Below, piece by piece: positions 63,001 through 64,000 of a stretch of 64,000 nt of DNA. The DNA comes from Bolinopsis microptera (Eukaryota; Ctenophora; Tentaculata; Lobata; Bolinopsidae), in assembly GCF_026151205.1 (NCBI RefSeq), contig NC_087074.1, forward strand, positions 17,210,712 to 17,274,711, in the 5' to 3' direction. Positions within the stretch are counted from its first letter, which is position 1. The number at the start of each line of letters is the position of its first letter. The notes under the pieces are model-generated. The model made no database searches. It worked only from the letters and a program-made list of their open reading frames with translations, and had not been told where the DNA came from. Both the position numbers and the translations under genes were made by a program.

Positions 63001-64000
63001 AAGTGTTTCTGTGTCTACTCTGACTCCGGAGAGGGTGTGTCAGGACAGTTTGAGGTGATGAATACTGTTGAGTGTGCAGAGAGGAATGATACTCGAGGTC
63101 CGTGTCAGAAGGAAAGAGACCGTACCTGTGAAGGTGATGAGGACTGTTCCGTGCTAACATGTGATGAGGAGGGTAACTACCTGGCTCTCCAATGTCTCAG
63201 AGGTGATGTGTGTATCTGTGTCGACCAGAGTTCTGGACAACTCACCTCGCCTGCTTCACATGTGGTATCAGACGTGATATGTGCTCCTGACGGGGAGTTG
63301 ACAGAGTACCCGGAGTGTTTTAACCAGGATGAGCTGGAATGTGACGGCAGTGGAACTTCTCTCCATCTCAGTGCTACAATGATGGAACTTGTTTCTGTAT
63401 GTACGGAGAGGTAGATGGAGAATGTCTGGAAGATTCTAGAACGCACTGTGAGCGAAGAAGAGAATACCAATGCGATGACAACGAGGACTGTCCTATCCAG
63501 TGTGACAGTGAAGGGAAGTACGGACAGTTTAATTGCGAAGATAACCTTTCTGAGGGCCGGTGTGTGGCAGGAGGGTTCTTTAAACCTCACCACTGTACTG
63601 GTGACATCTGTTACTGCGTGGATATCAATACTGGAAATGCGATTATAGACACCCTGAGCCAAGGAAACGACTTCTACTGCTCGCCAGATGGACAAATAAC
63701 GGACAGAACACTTTGTCAGGAACAAACCTTCTACTCTTGTGATGACTCTGGATATTTCCTCCCAGTTCAAGAAGTAGAAGGAAGGTTTGAATGTTTGCAC
63801 ATTGATACTGGAGCACCTAATTACCATGACAGTGTATGTGCACCATCCTACGACCTGAGGACTGAATGCCAAAAAGTGAGTGATGACAGGTGCCCGTATA
63901 TTTATCAGGGAGTATCTTATGTTCCAGATACGGGATGTGAAACAGTGCAATGCGACCCTGACACTGGTCTCTTCCTGGCAAAGCAGTGTCACAAGGGCGT
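33031..64000 (+). CDS. Giant secreted V-T-E-K-P repeat / Tg1 / TIL protein (3' end outside window)
   Basis: Twenty-four phase-consistent exons: 33031-33088, 33540-42485, 42620-42723, 42953-43031, 43213-43328, 43804-43921, 44060-44183, 45634-45713, 45894-46070, 51729-51899, 52132-52201, 52327-52445, 52568-52658, 52777-52876, 54635-54797, 58032-59104, 59230-59362, 59686-59781, 60675-60863, 61058-61158, 61265-61406, 61642-61811, 62145-62258, 62653 to the edge. Total about 13.9 kb of coding sequence. Order: signal peptide, unique acidic region, 8-residue repeats, 59-residue repeats, Tg1 modules (signature C-W-C-V and close variants), three TIL modules, more Tg1 modules. Tg1 domains in thyropins block papain-like proteases and TIL domains block serine proteases, so an extracellular inhibitor or matrix protein is inferred. 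An apparent frameshift sits near 63348. The combination is not one I recognise from a named gene. Confidence 0.85.
33540..42485 (+). CDS. Exon 2: 8.9-kb repeat exon ending in a half Tg1 module
   Basis: One uninterrupted exon of 2,982 codons. The first 220 residues are unique and acidic. From about 34200 to 41735 comes the 8-residue repeat, then acidic 59-residue repeats (41760-42190), a Ser/Thr/Pro linker, and the Tg1-like segment QQCWCEVGGVVISGT. Donor GTTTGT at 42486, phase 1, joins to 42620. There are no cysteines inside the repeat region, so it is probably extended and flexible. Confidence 0.85.
34200..41735 (+). repeat. Coding minisatellite, 24-bp unit (8-residue repeat)
   Basis: Roughly 310 tandem units encoding E-V-T-E-K-P-V-V and variants (TETPVVEV, TEKPIVEV, TEKPVAEV). 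Variants tend to cycle in groups of about four, giving a loose higher-order unit near 96 bp. Each unit carries one Thr next to Glu and a Pro, a likely O-glycosylation spacing. The minus-strand frames of 897 and 1,775 codons across it exist only because the unit lacks stops in that frame. Confidence 0.9.
41760..42190 (+). repeat. Coding repeat, 177-bp unit (59 residues), about 2.4 copies
   Basis: Two near-identical units start ITEKPTED, contain ESVIPTTGKPRPDGTETFTK and DGTDSGITDDFKIV, and are followed by a partial third. Differences are a few residues, so the duplication is recent. Confidence 0.9.
42620..43921 (+). CDS. Exons 3-6: two Tg1 modules
   Basis: 42620-42723 plus 42953-43031 give one complete Tg1 module (CIREQ, then CDEFGNYQPSQCHP, then HCFCVSRYGEEIPGT). 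43213-43328 plus 43804-43921 give a second (CLEVQSRQ, then GGYVKEQCDEEECWCVDTLG). Each module is split by a phase-0 intron. All were too short to appear as long open frames; phases agree throughout. Confidence 0.85.
44060..46070 (+). CDS. Exons 7-9: two TIL modules
   Basis: 44060-44183 joined to 45634-45713 in phase 2 gives a Cys-rich TIL module (CLSPMVW, CAATCSEP, then CACPLSL and CVSLYDC). 45894-46070 gives another (CGGMVWEECGCQKSCA, CTTCSPTCVCPPDTP, FCVDEEDC). TIL modules are five-disulphide serine-protease-inhibitor folds. Only the first of twenty tandem donors (44184) keeps the TIL frame. Confidence 0.85.
44124..45330 (+). repeat. 60-bp minisatellite that copies an exon end and its splice donor
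   Basis: Twenty head-to-tail 60-bp copies of the end of exon 7 plus donor GTAAGCC. Donor positions are 44184 plus multiples of 60 up to 45324; eighteen keep GT, and the copies at 44544 and 45084 read GGAAAG. In the TIL frame every copy after the first donor runs AGG-TAA, a stop. A different frame stays open across the array (44123-45391) and encodes a Pro/Arg-rich 20-residue repeat, which is probably not translated. Confidence 0.9.
46071..46963. other. Intron sequence, nothing recognised
   Basis: First part of the 5.7-kb intron between TIL exons. AT-rich; no gene or repeat seen. Confidence 0.5.
46966..49179. mobile_element. 2.2-kb TIR element with TA flanks
   Basis: Perfect or near-perfect terminal inverted repeats of about 38 bp starting TATGGACACGTTCATTTGAG, flanked by TA at 46964-46965 and 49180-49181. 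TA duplication suggests a Tc1/mariner-type non-autonomous element. There is no transposase; the interior is largely degenerate tandem repeats rich in GTGACAAAGT words. Confidence 0.7.
47680..48365 (+). repeat. Internal tandem repeat of TIR element, about 310-bp unit
   Basis: Two full copies and a partial third, starting at TGACAAAGTAAACATRTCTT and running through CTTGCCCC, CTCTATTAGAATTCA, CAGAGCTCAAGTTTAACAA and ATCGATCCAAACTACGAAAA. Confidence 0.7.
49398..49965 (+). repeat. Direct duplication, two 252-bp copies, 63-bp spacer
   Basis: 49398-49649 and 49713-49965 are almost identical, differing at a few bases (for example CGCCGGG versus CGCTGGG). Period 315 bp. Each ends with a potential hairpin around GGAACTGAAACTACTAGGTTCC-type sequence (near 49575 and 49890). 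No coding; class unknown. Confidence 0.8.
50382..50914 (-). CDS. Ly6/uPAR-type three-finger secreted protein, nested antisense gene
   Basis: Two exons on the minus strand: 50914-50781 and 50613-50382, donor GTACGT, acceptor AATTTCAG, phases match (2), 121 residues with stop TAA. The N-terminus MLIFLALVGALLTVADG is a signal peptide. The mature part opens QCYEC and carries eight cysteines ending KTCGSDGCNSN, the C-x-x-x-x-C-N ending that marks the Ly6/uPAR (LU) three-finger fold. There is no hydrophobic C-terminal tail, so it is predicted secreted and not GPI-anchored. It lies wholly in an intron of the giant gene on the opposite strand. The partner is unknown; LU proteins usually bind receptors or other surface proteins. 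Confidence 0.8.
51320..51560 (+). repeat. Degenerate direct repeat, about 140-bp period
   Basis: Two copies share TATGGATGGTACT and GACAAATTTTAATTGCATTTTC blocks. The minus-strand frame 51238-51546 reflects this repeat and has no domain. Confidence 0.6.
51729..51899 (+). CDS. Exon 10: third TIL module
   Basis: Encodes DCVNGTVYTECAEECPATC followed by a CQCP turn and CIPAKECPDE, a complete TIL module in one phase-1/phase-1 exon. It resembles the preceding TIL exon (45894-46070) in size and phase, so exon duplication is likely. Confidence 0.85.
52132..54797 (+). CDS. Exons 11-15: Tg1 modules
   Basis: Exons 52132-52201 and 52327-52445 make one Tg1 module (CQKSRNS, CDENGAYLPLQCSWAECFCV). 52568-52658 and the start of 52777-52876 give a short one (CNETHCWCTDNRG). 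The end of 52777-52876 plus 54635-54797 gives another (CERERDDECSW, CLSSSCTEKGYYLSIQCNQN, RCWCSDQSGG). Phases are 1/2, 2/1, 1/2, 2/0, 0/1 and all agree. The 1.76-kb intron 52877-54634 holds a DDE-family element. Confidence 0.8.
53132..54557 (+). mobile_element. DDE-transposon relic with TACCTTATCGGAC termini, copy 1
   Basis: Inverted ends TACCTTATCGGACCTTATTT at 53132 and near 54557. GCTTAAT lies directly outside both ends (53125-53131 and 54558-54564), alternatively a TA duplication if the outer TA is excluded. A broken frame near 53344-53530 encodes TLLVYDVSKGHFAEKVN and LVPANITNLFQPL, recognisable as the core of a DDE endonuclease of the pogo/CENP-B-like kind; the usual Asp after QPL is His and the frame shifts just after. 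Non-functional. Confidence 0.7.
54808..55060 (+). repeat. Minisatellite, about 36-bp unit
   Basis: About seven units of the form TAGTGCCCCCTAACAGTGCG followed by GTAATGTGCGGTAA, starting 10 bp after a splice donor. Its right end is included in the segmental duplication. Confidence 0.8.
55163..55826 (+). mobile_element. DDE-transposon relic, copy 2 (right-truncated)
   Basis: Left terminus TACCTTATCGGACCTTATTT present; the right half is lost at the duplication junction. Carries the same broken DDE core as copies 1 and 3. Confidence 0.75.
55951..56319 (+). mobile_element. tRNA-derived SINE
   Basis: The head resembles a tRNA: GGCCAGGTAGCGCAGTTGGT contains an A-box and GGTTCAAATCCC a B-box (near 56008), with a closing CTGCCTGG stem half. 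The body of about 290 bp is followed by an A-rich end. The neighbouring duplicate at 55090 reads GCTTTTATATCAGAAATCCC without the insertion, which is a natural empty site and proves insertion. The open frame 56010-56204 is not a gene. Confidence 0.85.
56388..57927 (+). mobile_element. DDE-transposon relic, copy 3
   Basis: Left end TACTTTATCGGACCTTATTT, right end matching inverted GGTCCGATAAGGTA. Full-length relative of copy 1, with AT-rich right third and the same degenerate DDE core near 56600-56790. Confidence 0.75.
58032..59781 (+). CDS. Exons 16-18: array of Tg1 modules
   Basis: Exon 58032-59104 (357 codons) encodes about five Tg1 modules in a row, with cores SCWCVSSAGDEIPGT, ECICVDTVSGVP, SWWCVDPQSGEE, QCFCVTSDTGIP and TCYCVNIITGL. 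Exons 59230-59362 and 59686-59781 add the closing Cys and another module (CQKQEDRRC, CEGEKYSAKQC, ECYCADPET). Donors are GTAATT, GTATGT and GTACAC. Phases 1/0, 0/1, 1/1 agree. Confidence 0.85.
59782..60674. other. Intron, nothing recognised
   Basis: 893 bp, AT-rich. The open frame that begins at 60611 runs into the next exon; its first part is intron. Confidence 0.5.
60675..62258 (+). CDS. Exons 19-23: Tg1 modules and a Kazal-like segment
   Basis: 60675-60863 contains SCGSNGQVLYSNLTVCQLQE, which looks like a degenerate Kazal core (C-G-S-N-G, Y-x-N, C-x-L), followed by CPLPLCYPDG. 61058-61158 gives QRCLGDVCGCVDRETS, 61265-61406 a Cys-rich segment (CDEEGNLIEDK, CEKERSKFC), 61642-61811 QCSNAECHCVNVNTGEEYPG and 62145-62258 QCTSEYCYCVYLDSGE. 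Phases 1/1, 1/0, 0/1, 1/0, 0/0 agree. The Kazal suggestion is weak. Confidence 0.8.
61812..61925 (+). repeat. 20-bp tandem repeat in intron
   Basis: About five and a half copies of TGTTAAACATGTTGAAACTG directly after the donor of exon 22. Confidence 0.9.
62653..64000 (+). CDS. Exon 24: further Tg1 modules, frameshifted, runs off the window
   Basis: Starts after CGTGTTTCAG. Modules have cores TCWCVDRESGER, KCFCVYSDSGEG, VCICVDQSSGQL, then, after the frame change near 63348, TCFCMYGEVDGE and ICYCVDINTGNA, and further Cys-rich sequence to the edge. The first frame stops at 63414; the second is open from there to 64000 with correct Tg1 spacing, so a single missing base is the simplest explanation. 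Confidence 0.85.

Overview
The window is nuclear DNA from an animal, probably an invertebrate. Genes are split by AT-rich introns with GT-AG ends, and the genes include a TRPC-type cation channel, a RAD52-motif protein, a Ly6/three-finger protein and long arrays of thyroglobulin type-1 (Tg1) and trypsin-inhibitor-like (TIL) modules. The repeat fraction contains a LINE, a tRNA-derived SINE, terminal-inverted-repeat (TIR) elements, satellites and TTAGGG repeats. The species cannot be fixed from sequence alone. Exons were joined by reading both strands by eye and requiring splice phases to agree across each junction.

Layout. 1-9.1 kb (+): an RDM1-like gene whose 5.4-kb intron holds a dead LINE, which is itself split by a 3.1-kb element with 745-bp TIRs and an 8-bp target duplication; that element carries an apparently intact three-exon gene for a 260-residue protein. 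9.8-11.2 kb (+): two tandem intronless GNAT acetyltransferases. 13.1-16.5 kb (-): a TRPC-like channel in at least four exons with an apparent frameshift. 18.4-19.8 kb: a foldback element, almost a perfect hairpin. 23-31 kb: a repeat block in which a 35-bp minisatellite is interrupted by a 6.57-kb composite element made of 573-bp palindromic arms, about 133 copies of a 32-bp satellite, and a TTAGGG/TCAGGG array.

33.0 kb to the right edge (+): one giant gene, 24 phase-consistent exons within the window (about 4,600 codons, 3' end outside). It encodes a signal peptide, then a roughly 2,500-residue region of an 8-residue repeat (core V-T-E-K-P), then acidic 59-residue repeats, then many Tg1 modules and three TIL modules. 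Both module types are known mainly in secreted protease inhibitors and matrix proteins, so a large secreted matrix/mucus protein or multi-headed protease inhibitor is the best inference. Its introns hold a nested antisense Ly6-type gene (50.4-50.9 kb), a TA-flanked TIR element, copies of a DDE-transposon family, a segmental duplication, a SINE with a visible empty site, and a 60-bp minisatellite that multiplies the 5' splice site of a TIL exon twenty times.

The most notable observations are the repeated splice donor, the satellite/telomere composite element, the cargo gene in the long-TIR element, and the giant repeat protein. Two apparent frameshifts (channel, and last Tg1 exon) could be assembly errors.
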